Positions 7,513 to 15,633 of a stretch of DNA of 64,000 nucleotides are shown one piece after another; positions within the stretch are counted from its first letter, which is position 1, and each line of letters starts with the position of its first letter. A program made the position numbers and the translations under genes. The notes under the pieces were generated by a model. That model saw only the letters and a list, made by a program, of their open reading frames with translations. It was not told the DNA's origin and ran no database searches. The stretch comes from Alistipes sp. (GTDB lineage: Bacteria; Bacteroidota; Bacteroidia; Bacteroidales; Rikenellaceae), in assembly GCA_017938765.1 (NCBI GenBank), contig JAGBAX010000004.1:1-64000 (forward strand), given 5' to 3'.

Positions 7513-8739
7513 ATGGCAAAAACAGAGAGACTCTTAAAGCGTATGGCAGAGCTTGAGGAGCAGACCGGTGTTAAGCGCACCATTTTTGCTGCCTGCCCTA
7601 ACTCTTCTGCTGTTATTCGTGCATCTATCCGCTCTGCAAAGCGCAACAATGCACCAATCTACTTTGCAGCTACACTCAACCAGATTGACACTGACGGTGG
7701 CTACACTGGTATGACACCAGCTGACTTTGTTAAGGTATGCCGCATGGAGTGTGAGGCTATCAACTTCACTGGCGACTGCATTATCGCCGTTGATCACGGT
7801 GGTCCTTGGCTCAAGGATAAGCAGAATACTGAGCGTTGGGAGACTGAGCGTGCTATGAACGCTGTAAAGGCATCTTTTGAGGCTGCTATCGCTGCTGGTT
7901 TTGACCTTATCCACGTAGACCCAACAGTTGACATTAACGTTCCAAAGGGCGAGGTTATTGATATTCACCTTGTTGTTCGTCGTACCGTTGAGCTTATCAA
8001 GCACTGCGAGGATTATCGTCGCGCAAACAACTATCCAGAGATTTCATACGAGGTTGGTACTGAGGAGGTTCACGGCGGTCTTGCTGATGATACTACATTT
8101 GACACATTCCTCGTTGAGCTTAAAGAGGGTCTTGCTGCAGTTGGTCTTTCTGATGTATGGCCTTGCTTTATCGTTGGTAAGGTTGGTACAGACCTTCACA
8201 CAACACTCTTTGACGGAGAGGTTGCAAAGAAGCTCACAGCAAAGGTTCGCCCACTTGGTAGCTACATCAAGGGCCACTACACTGACGGCGTAAGCAACCC
8301 ACAGGACTACCCTCTCTGCGGTATGGGTGGTGCAAACGTTGGTCCAGAGTTTACTATTAGCGAGTACGAGGCTCTTGAGGAGCTTGAGGCTAAGGAGGTT
8401 GAGTACTACAACGCTGGTCGCGTAGCTATGCTCTCTCACATCACTGAGGTGCTCACTCGCCTTGTTTACGAGTCAAACCGCTGGAAGAAGTGGTTGCTTG
8501 AGTCTGAGAAGGGCGTTGACTTCTACGAGATTGACCCAGAGCGTCGCGCTTGGCTTGTAAAGACCGGCTGCCGCTACATCTGGCAGAAGCCTGAGGCTCT
8601 TGTTGCTCGTAACTCACTCTACGAGAACCTTAAGCGTGTAGGTATGGACCCAGAGAATATCGTTCTTGACCGCATCGAGCACGATATGGATAAGTACTTC
8701 TACGCATTCAACATCGTAGACCTTAACAAGATGCTCTAA
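7513..8739 (+). CDS. GatZ/KbaZ-like (tagatose-bisphosphate aldolase non-catalytic subunit) family protein
   Basis: The 408-residue protein has the pattern of the GatZ/KbaZ family: ACPNSSAVIRAS near residue 29, AVDHGGPW near residue 96, LIHVDPTVD near residue 134, and EVGTEEVHGG near residue 180. In enterobacteria such proteins are non-catalytic partners that stabilise the GatY/KbaY class II aldolase. No gat or aga transport genes lie nearby. A GatY-like aldolase is encoded 5 kb away on the other strand and could be the partner, but that is inference. It is monocistronic, with its own promoter and a strong downstream terminator. Confidence 0.8.
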   Translation: MAKTERLLKRMAELEEQTGVKRTIFAACPNSSAVIRASIRSAKRNNAPIYFAATLNQIDTDGGYTGMTPADFVKVCRMECEAINFTGDCIIAVDHGGPWLKDKQNTERWETERAMNAVKASFEAAIAAGFDLIHVDPTVDINVPKGEVIDIHLVVRRTVELIKHCEDYRRANNYPEISYEVGTEEVHGGLADDTTFDTFLVELKEGLAAVGLSDVWPCFIVGKVGTDLHTTLFDGEVAKKLTAKVRPLGSYIKGHYTDGVSNPQDYPLCGMGGANVGPEFTISEYEALEELEAKEVEYYNAGRVAMLSHITEVLTRLVYESNRWKKWLLESEKGVDFYEIDPERRAWLVKTGCRYIWQKPEALVARNSLYENLKRVGMDPENIVLDRIEHDMDKYFYAFNIVDLNKML

Positions 8740-8753
8740 TAGCTTCACGATAC

Positions 8754-8787
8754 AAAAAAAGTGGTGCAGCTTTGCACCACTTTTTTT
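8754..8787. terminator. Bidirectional terminator
   Basis: An A7 run, GTGGTGCA, loop GCTT, TGCACCAC and a T7 run form a strong hairpin between the convergent GatZ-like and glycosyltransferase genes. Confidence 0.88.
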
Positions 8788-8789
8788 AT

Positions 8790-9806
8790 CTACTCTTTCA
8801 GCCGCACTACCCAGCACTTACGCCATAGCCAGAAGCGATACTGTGTGCAGTAGCCCACGACCTTGCCACTCTGCATCGCCAACTCGCGCTCATGTCGTGA
8901 CGGCAAACTATCTATGCGCGTAATTGTCACGGGCGTATTGTTCCATACAGCATCAAACTCTACAGCACCACCTACAATACGGGGCACTGCCTTTACAAAG
9001 TAGAACAGATGTCTAAACTTTTGCGAGGTAGAGGCTCTTCGTGGAAAGAAAAAGTTGCGAAGCGGGTTGATATACTTTGACATAGAGCGTTGAGAGTATA
9101 GCCTACCACCAATCTTACGCTCAAAGAAGTCTGGAAACTTACGATTAAGCACCTCTATCAGTTCGCCCCTATACTTTCGTCCCACAAAACGTGATGAGCC
9201 AGCTCTTACGCGATAGAAAAACTCTACTGTCGGCAGAGTAACAACCTTGCCACCATCTTTAAGAATAGAAATCCATAGTGCCCAATCCTCGCAGTAGTTG
9301 TGCATCGTAGTATCAAAGCCCCCAACACGCAGAAAATCCTCACGGCGCATAAGCGAGCTAATTGTAAAGACATTACGCTGCGCGAGCCTCTTCTGAGTAT
9401 AGGTTTTCAGCCTCCACGACCCCGTGCGACCATCAAAGAACTCTCCTCGGCAAGTAACGACCTTAACCTCACGGTCTCGCTCCATCTCTGCCACCGCCTT
9501 GGATATGTACTCACTGTTTATAAGGTCGTCTGAATCCACAAAGAGGATATACTCTCCACTGCTATGCTCTACGCCATAGTTTCGCGCAATACCTTGACCG
9601 CCATTTACCTTTGTCAGCGCCTTGACGCGACAATCTTTCGCCTCGTAGCTCTTTGCAATCTCAAATGTACTATCCTTTGAGCCATCATCAACAATTACCA
9701 ACTCTAAATTTGGATAGTCCGAACCAAGCACAGAGTCCACAGACTGCGCCAAATATTGCTCAACATTATACGCCGGCATTATTACCGACACCCTTCCAAG
9801 ACTCAT
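8790..9806 (-). CDS. Family 2 glycosyltransferase
   Basis: The 338-residue protein has a GT-A fold N-terminal half: VSVIMPAYNVEQYL at the start, VIVDDGSKDST near residue 38, NGGQGIARNYG near residue 68 and the metal-binding FVDSDD near residue 90. It should transfer a sugar from a nucleotide-sugar donor to an envelope polysaccharide or glycolipid. The acceptor is unknown. The C-terminal 100 residues are basic and lack a long membrane helix. It lies 33 bases downstream of the shortened tubulin-like gene on the same strand, so it may be the last gene of that operon or simply read through from it. No separate promoter was recognised in the 33-base gap. Confidence 0.85.
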   Translation of the reverse strand: MSLGRVSVIMPAYNVEQYLAQSVDSVLGSDYPNLELVIVDDGSKDSTFEIAKSYEAKDCRVKALTKVNGGQGIARNYGVEHSSGEYILFVDSDDLINSEYISKAVAEMERDREVKVVTCRGEFFDGRTGSWRLKTYTQKRLAQRNVFTISSLMRREDFLRVGGFDTTMHNYCEDWALWISILKDGGKVVTLPTVEFFYRVRAGSSRFVGRKYRGELIEVLNRKFPDFFERKIGGRLYSQRSMSKYINPLRNFFFPRRASTSQKFRHLFYFVKAVPRIVGGAVEFDAVWNNTPVTITRIDSLPSRHERELAMQSGKVVGYCTQYRFWLWRKCWVVRLKE

Positions 9807-9839
9807 TAATCAAAAACCCACCTATTTATTACTCATTAC

Positions 9840-12041
9840 TTAGCATTCTGGCTTCAACGAGAAGTTCTGCGCCTTCATCTGCTCATAGATACCCTTGTCA
9901 AAGTGCGGATTCCAAGCCCCCTCTTGAAGAGTTTTCTCATACTCCTCGACTACAGCCTCATCCAGCGCTTCAATGCAGTATGGTATAATAGCACCATCTA
10001 CACGCAAAATAGTTATTTGCTGACGTGACGACTCGGCATTAGTGAGCACAAACTCTTTGAAACACCTACCAAAATACCCTGCCTCATCACGTTCAAGGCG
10101 TGTCTGCTCGCGAACCTGCTCGTTTCCTTTAGGAGAATATATTGAGTAGAAAATTCCGCTGTACATCTTCCCACTTGGAGTTTGATCTGTCCGACTACAA
10201 ATCAGTCCATGATTATTAATTCTAAGCAAGAGGCTTGACTTGACATCAATATACTCTTTGACTCTATCATAATCCTCATTGCTAAGCGCTTCAATAACAT
10301 CTGTAATATTCTGCTCACGATACTTTACAGCCTGTGGCAGAGTTGCTACATACTGCTCAATTACAGAGCGCAACTGCTTCTCAATATCAAGGTCAAGCAG
10401 TGATACTGGAAGCGAATTGACCAGTTCTGCAATAGAAAAATCATACTTCAGAGTCATATTCATCCGCTCATCTACAGACAAGTCGTACTCAAACATTGAA
10501 TTTTCCGCATTCTGCAACCTCTCAATAGACTGGGTATAATCTGCACAAAGAGACTGGAGCTGCCAATCAAGTGCATCAATCTTACAAGAGAGCTCGCCAG
10601 CCTTCTTAATGAGGCAGATAAAGATATCACGAGCAATCTCACGACGCTTAATCTCGTAGTTAATCTGACGAACACTCCTGGCGCGGCGTGAAATTTCATC
10701 CAGATACTCCTGCTTCACAGTACGTGATTGGAACAATCTTGGCTTACTACAATACTCTTTATACTCCAAAATAACTCTCTCAAGAACAGAACTCCTATTT
10801 TCAAGAGCAATATTGAACTGACCTATCTCATCTACCTTCTCACAACGATACTTATCACACAGACGAATCAGAGAATCAAGGAAAATATGGCTATTACCAA
10901 CACCATTCTCTTGTGAAAGCAACTGCTTAACTCTGTCAACGAGCGACTCTTTTTTCTCCTCCATCATCTTCTTTATGCAAGCATCAGATGGCATATCGGA
11001 CATATCGCCAATATAGTTAGCAACATCACTCTTTATTTCATCAATAGTATTAGTAATACATAACTGAAGAATCCTCAGTCGCTCAATAGTCATAGGCTCA
11101 ACGATACTATCAATCAGCATACTGTACTGATCACCATCCTCACGAACACTAGCCTCTTCTGTCCACTTCTGTGCGAGTTGCTCAGCCTCAGCACCCTCCT
11201 GACGGATAGAACGGATAAGCTTCATAGCAGCCATGTAGCCATAGATAGTAGCCAGCTGCTCGCCCTTATATACAACCTTACAAGCACCAAGAGAGTGCAC
11301 CCAACCAATCTTATTATTGACATTGAATTCTCCATATTTCCAAGAGATGTTATCAAGCACTGTGCGTACCCTACCAGCCATCTCTCCGCCATTAGCGAAC
11401 AAACAGAGACCCAACACCTCACAAACCTCATTAATATTTGTAAGTATATGTCCTCTCTCCGTCTGATTATCAACAACAAAGAACTCATTGAACAAAGGAC
11501 AAGTAAGTTCTCGTTCTATGCCATTAATCTCAAACTTGACTGGATTATCATACGAAGCACTCATAGTGTAATCCAAGTCCAAAACCGCAGAATATGCGTT
11601 TGCAGCTACGCGTGGAGCATTATACTTCATTGCACGGAATACACCGTGCAAAACACCGTAACCCAGAATATTAGCGCGCACATTATATCCGTGCTTGATT
11701 ATATCCGCTACTGTGATAAGCGAACCTGCCCCATCTGCCAGTGATGAAACGATATGAAAATCTACAATATTATCCCCTAAGCCAATTATAGCAAGCACCT
11801 GCTGCCAACATCTATCAATGCGCTCCGCTATTGCTTGAGGCTCAAGTCCTTCCACAAAGTTATCCTCAACACTTGTAGCAAGAGTTTTATCCTCAAGAAT
11901 AGAAGAATCAGAATCTACTGCCAAAAATGCTATACAAGGCGGAACCATACCGACTCCGTAGACTTCTTCAAACTCTTTCTTTGTCTGGGCAATAGCACGG
12001 ATGCCTGTTGCTCCCAAGCCAATATAAATTGTAGGTCTCAT
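9840..12041 (-). CDS. Shortened tubulin-like paralogue, probable pseudo-GTPase
   Basis: The 733-residue protein is clearly paralogous to the 984-residue tubulin-like protein at 15634, sharing the start MRPTIYIGLG and long near-identical stretches such as IRSIRQEGAEA. Three differences stand out. The signature loop, GGTGCGS in the long copy, reads DGAGSL near residue 103. The block before it that holds the GASQVRTTGR segment of the long copy is missing. The protein also stops at SLKPEC, where the long copy continues for about 190 residues. GTP binding is therefore unlikely, yet the frame is intact, so it may be a regulatory or capping subunit. ATG 12041 is chosen by alignment with the paralogue; a GTG at 12074 is in frame. 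It follows the protease gene by 54 bases that contain a hairpin. Confidence 0.8.
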   Translation of the reverse strand: MRPTIYIGLGATGIRAIAQTKKEFEEVYGVGMVPPCIAFLAVDSDSSILEDKTLATSVEDNFVEGLEPQAIAERIDRCWQQVLAIIGLGDNIVDFHIVSSLADGAGSLITVADIIKHGYNVRANILGYGVLHGVFRAMKYNAPRVAANAYSAVLDLDYTMSASYDNPVKFEINGIERELTCPLFNEFFVVDNQTERGHILTNINEVCEVLGLCLFANGGEMAGRVRTVLDNISWKYGEFNVNNKIGWVHSLGACKVVYKGEQLATIYGYMAAMKLIRSIRQEGAEAEQLAQKWTEEASVREDGDQYSMLIDSIVEPMTIERLRILQLCITNTIDEIKSDVANYIGDMSDMPSDACIKKMMEEKKESLVDRVKQLLSQENGVGNSHIFLDSLIRLCDKYRCEKVDEIGQFNIALENRSSVLERVILEYKEYCSKPRLFQSRTVKQEYLDEISRRARSVRQINYEIKRREIARDIFICLIKKAGELSCKIDALDWQLQSLCADYTQSIERLQNAENSMFEYDLSVDERMNMTLKYDFSIAELVNSLPVSLLDLDIEKQLRSVIEQYVATLPQAVKYREQNITDVIEALSNEDYDRVKEYIDVKSSLLLRINNHGLICSRTDQTPSGKMYSGIFYSIYSPKGNEQVREQTRLERDEAGYFGRCFKEFVLTNAESSRQQITILRVDGAIIPYCIEALDEAVVEEYEKTLQEGAWNPHFDKGIYEQMKAQNFSLKPEC

Positions 12042-12056
12042 ATTCGCAAATGAACA

Positions 12057-12080
12057 AAGCGGGGTGGCAAGCACCCCGCA
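12057..12080 (-). terminator. Intra-operon hairpin, possible partial terminator
   Basis: A perfect 8-bp GC-rich stem, GCGGGGTG with CACCCCGC around a 5-base loop, lies between the protease stop and the short tubulin start. On the minus strand it is followed by TTTGTTC rather than a clean T-run. It could act as an attenuator or RNA stabiliser that sets different levels of the two proteins. Confidence 0.5.
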
Positions 12081-12095
12081 GTTAAAGATTATAAA

Positions 12096-15000
12096 TTAGC
12101 TTCTTAAAATCTCGCAATCATTACACTCAAGGGTTGCAATAGTTATATACGTCAGTATATACTTATCAACAGAGTCTAATGCTGTCAGTGCTCTACTAAA
12201 CTTGTCTGAAAATCCGGATCCATTCTCACAAGCACGAGGAGCAAGGATATACTCTGACCTCTGTAGTGAAGGTCTTGCCACTCTGCTTAGATGGATAAAG
12301 AAGTCTGCCAAGCGTGCGCACTCACTCGCAAGCATTCTATCCACTGGTTTAACCCATGAAGTTGTATTTCCGCCTATTGTGTGCTCTGTAATATCAAAGT
12401 TTGCAATTACTGGGTGAGTAAGCAAAATCTTTGCCACCTTATCAAACAAAGAGCGCTTGTATTTACCTATTGACTCCTCGGTGATTACATAGTTATCAAT
12501 ATCAGCACAGAAATCTATCTCGCACTCTGGATCGTTCTTAAGATACTTCTCAAAGAGCTCGTCAAGAAGAGCCGCATCCAACAACGAGGTATTTGGCAAA
12601 CTCTTCTCAAGTGTGAACTCATCTACTGAGAGTTTTGCCTCCTCATACCAAGTGCGCAGATTGTTAATCAGCGACAAATAGTTACCATACCACTTATGGA
12701 GTTTTGTCTGCACTCTATCCATCTCGCGCAACAGGTACCACGCAGCAAAAGTATTATATCTAAACTTAGCAACAATAGTATCTATCTGCTTAATGCGAGC
12801 TTTGTTTTTATTGATATCACTGAGCAATTGGTCATTAATCTCTCTACAATTTTGCCACTCTTCGTGAGTTTTCCATGCAAGCAGACACAACATCGGAACT
12901 AGAACTATAAGAGTCCAGAAGATAGTCAGATGCTGAATTTCTGCAACTGGAACATGCTTAGCTGTCTGCATTCCTACATATATCAAATCTGCAACTGCAT
13001 AGATACCAAATGTTGCGGCAGTAGTTGTTATATAAGCAGCATAAGAGACAATCTTGCGACGAGACAGACCGCCCAAAATCAAAACAGCTACAATAGCTAC
13101 AATAAGAGGCCAGATTGGCAGTAGGACCTTACAAGCCCAGAAGCCTCCAAATGCAGCAGCTACAATACCCGCAAAGGTATACATAACTCCGACATTGTAG
13201 TCATGCAGAGCCTCCTTGTTATCCTCAATCTTGCGCGCAAGACCCTTATTTGTAATCTGCAAATCACTCTTCTCCTTCTCCAGAACCACCTTAGCCTCCT
13301 GGATATAGGTATCGCGCTGATTTGGCATAGATGCGAAGGTCTTTGTCAAGCGCTCAAAGTACTCCAGTAGGCCTGTTCGCTTGAGCTTAAGTTGCTGAAG
13401 CTCAAACTTTGCAGCATCCAGAAGGGCACAACATACGCAGTACTTGATACGAAGATCCTGATCGTCAATGGTAATAGTTGGGATATTTACCATCTTAACG
13501 TCCTTCATAGACTCAATCTCTGTAATGATACAAGCATTGTTGCACAATCTCTTATCATCAACATATAGATATGGGATATAACAGTAACCATTATCTCCCC
13601 AATCCTCACCCCACGAGTTACGCACAACAAAGCAGTTAAGTTTGTCGCTGTAACCAACAATTACCATCGCATGTGTAGAGTGACGTGGCTTCTGTGAGTC
13701 ATCAAGTGAAAGAGTCTCTGTTATCTCGGTCTCTGTTGGCATTGCAACATATCCTCCGATAGATGCATCCGTGAATGTAGGACACAACACAAACGAAGCC
13801 TCAACAGGATATCCCTCAGCCAACGCATTCTTGATATCCACAGCAGTCCTATTTACATTCAGAGCCTTGATAAGTCGTCGGGTCTTAGCATCTGCATAGG
13901 CCTGATCGCTTGGCTGGCTGGTATAGTCCGCCTCATTGTATGGACACAACTCCTCAGTAGCAATACCATACTCCATCAACGATGCAATAGCAGGCTTTAC
14001 TCGTGAGCCTATATCTGTTGTAGTATCAACATCGCCTGTAGTATCCATCTTGCGGGCATTGTAGTACAAGAAGGCCTCACTAAGATCTACACTCTTTGCA
14101 GTATTGAGCTTTACGGCATACTCAAAAATAGAGGTCAGCGCATGAGCTAAGCAAGAGCCTTGACTACCCTGATTCTTAATATGGGTAAAGTTACTTCTCA
14201 AATCAATACTCTCTGGTAAAATGATGTTCTTTGGAGGCTCATATGTCTCCTCTAAAGGCTCCTCAACCAGAGTTGGCATCAGACGGAAATCGTGCTCACC
14301 AAAGTGGAACACTCCATCCTCAATATAGCACTTCTCAGCCTTGCGATTTTCAGTCAGCTGAACACTCACCTCTTCGGCCTGAGCAGTGAGTCGGCGAATC
14401 TCTGCCTCTACATTAATAACCTTAGCATTTAACTGCTTGAGCTCTGGAATAGGATTTACTGGAGACTGCTCACCCTCGCCAAAGTACTTACCATAGTCAT
14501 TTGTAATGAAGTAGTCAATACACTCTGAGAATAGGTCGTACACGCAGATAGCATCGGGGTCATAGACAGACTGAGAGAGCAGTGCGCAATCGGTCTTTGA
14601 GAGCATAACAGCCAAAATGGCTGTACGCACTGTAATATCCTTCTCCTTTTCAAATAACTCTGTGCAAGCAGTAATAATAGCGTCAGCCTGTTTAGCGAAT
14701 CGCTGCTGCATCTCCACTGTATCAAGCTCTTCTTTATTCTTAAAGAAATCGGAAAGTGCCTGATCCTTGTACTTCAAGATATCGTGACAAACGGCAATTG
14801 CCTTATTAACATCAACATCTGTATTATTTACAGACGCCGCATCCATATCGTGGAGTAACATACGCTGCATCAGATAGCTGACAAGCATAAACTTGTCTAC
14901 CTGCAGCGTTGAGATACCAAAGCCGACAACATCCTTATACTCCATCGTCGGTGTAAAGAGTGTTGTGTAGTTTGAGTGACAAGCCAGCGCAAACTGAGAG

Positions 15001-15626
15001 ATTATCTCTGGTAATGCATTAATATCTAATCTAAGAGTAGTACCAGTAGTGGTAGTATTCTGGAACATAATCAGATGGTCAGAAGTTGCAGCATTGTAAG
15101 ATGCTCTCAACTTTATGAAACTAGCCACCTGCTTCTTAGATGTAGACTCGGCTTTAAATCCTGGCTCAATAATACTTGCCATGTCATCACCATAACCAAC
15201 ACAGTTGATTCGTGCAGGCTTATTAGAGGCCTTAATACCACTATAAAGGACCTTCAACACATCAAACGCCTCTGGCTTATAGAGAGGGAAGTGGAGCATA
15301 ATTGTAAGCACCTGATCCTGTGTTCTGGCATCAATCATTGTGTCAAACACCTCACCCCACGCAGCAGCAAACTCGTCTGTTGATACAGACTTCAACACAT
15401 TTAACTGATGATCTATGTAGTGGTCAAACTGATCCAACAACTTATCGTCTGTTGTCGGCTTAACATCCAGACGAGAGAGTGTCAAATTATCGCTACCATA
15501 GTCAACGAGTATATAGTTTATATCAGATGCGGTCGTGCTACCGCAATATTTAAGTGTAGCACGACCAACGCCTGATATCACATCGGTAAACTCCTTACCG
15601 ATAAAGATATGCGCGAATTTTGACAT
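12096..15626 (-). CDS. Membrane-anchored papain-family (C1) protease in a tubulin-like operon
   Basis: The 1176-residue protein has no signal peptide. Residues 1-380 are an uncharacterised domain; 395-430 look like a short coiled coil. A papain-type domain (about 470-705) follows, with NQGSQGSCLAHA (Cys492 as nucleophile), SEAFLYYNAR, THAMVIVGY (His652) and RNSWGEDWGDNGY (Asn670), so the full triad is present. A second coiled region (about 735-805) leads to roughly four membrane helices (813-918), followed by a 250-residue helical tail. The protease domain would be cytoplasmic if the N-terminus is inside. The N-terminal segments AHIFIGKEFTD, INYILVDYG and INCVGYGDD align in order with strands of the neighbouring tubulin-like proteins, suggesting a degenerate tubulin fold. 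It starts 7 bases after the long tubulin-like gene. Substrate unknown. Confidence 0.8.
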   Translation of the reverse strand: MSKFAHIFIGKEFTDVISGVGRATLKYCGSTTASDINYILVDYGSDNLTLSRLDVKPTTDDKLLDQFDHYIDHQLNVLKSVSTDEFAAAWGEVFDTMIDARTQDQVLTIMLHFPLYKPEAFDVLKVLYSGIKASNKPARINCVGYGDDMASIIEPGFKAESTSKKQVASFIKLRASYNAATSDHLIMFQNTTTTGTTLRLDINALPEIISQFALACHSNYTTLFTPTMEYKDVVGFGISTLQVDKFMLVSYLMQRMLLHDMDAASVNNTDVDVNKAIAVCHDILKYKDQALSDFFKNKEELDTVEMQQRFAKQADAIITACTELFEKEKDITVRTAILAVMLSKTDCALLSQSVYDPDAICVYDLFSECIDYFITNDYGKYFGEGEQSPVNPIPELKQLNAKVINVEAEIRRLTAQAEEVSVQLTENRKAEKCYIEDGVFHFGEHDFRLMPTLVEEPLEETYEPPKNIILPESIDLRSNFTHIKNQGSQGSCLAHALTSIFEYAVKLNTAKSVDLSEAFLYYNARKMDTTGDVDTTTDIGSRVKPAIASLMEYGIATEELCPYNEADYTSQPSDQAYADAKTRRLIKALNVNRTAVDIKNALAEGYPVEASFVLCPTFTDASIGGYVAMPTETEITETLSLDDSQKPRHSTHAMVIVGYSDKLNCFVVRNSWGEDWGDNGYCYIPYLYVDDKRLCNNACIITEIESMKDVKMVNIPTITIDDQDLRIKYCVCCALLDAAKFELQQLKLKRTGLLEYFERLTKTFASMPNQRDTYIQEAKVVLEKEKSDLQITNKGLARKIEDNKEALHDYNVGVMYTFAGIVAAAFGGFWACKVLLPIWPLIVAIVAVLILGGLSRRKIVSYAAYITTTAATFGIYAVADLIYVGMQTAKHVPVAEIQHLTIFWTLIVLVPMLCLLAWKTHEEWQNCREINDQLLSDINKNKARIKQIDTIVAKFRYNTFAAWYLLREMDRVQTKLHKWYGNYLSLINNLRTWYEEAKLSVDEFTLEKSLPNTSLLDAALLDELFEKYLKNDPECEIDFCADIDNYVITEESIGKYKRSLFDKVAKILLTHPVIANFDITEHTIGGNTTSWVKPVDRMLASECARLADFFIHLSRVARPSLQRSEYILAPRACENGSGFSDKFSRALTALDSVDKYILTYITIATLECNDCEILRS

Positions 15627-15633
15627 AACAATA

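Noticed and set aside
8790-9806. Glycosyltransferase as a definite member of the tubulin-like system
   Set aside because: Spacing of 33 bases allows cotranscription, but the family is common and nothing else links it to the system.
9840-12041. Short tubulin-like gene as a frameshifted or truncated pseudogene
   Set aside because: The frame is open for 733 codons with conserved stretches and normal codon use; loss of loops looks like specialisation rather than decay, though this is inference.
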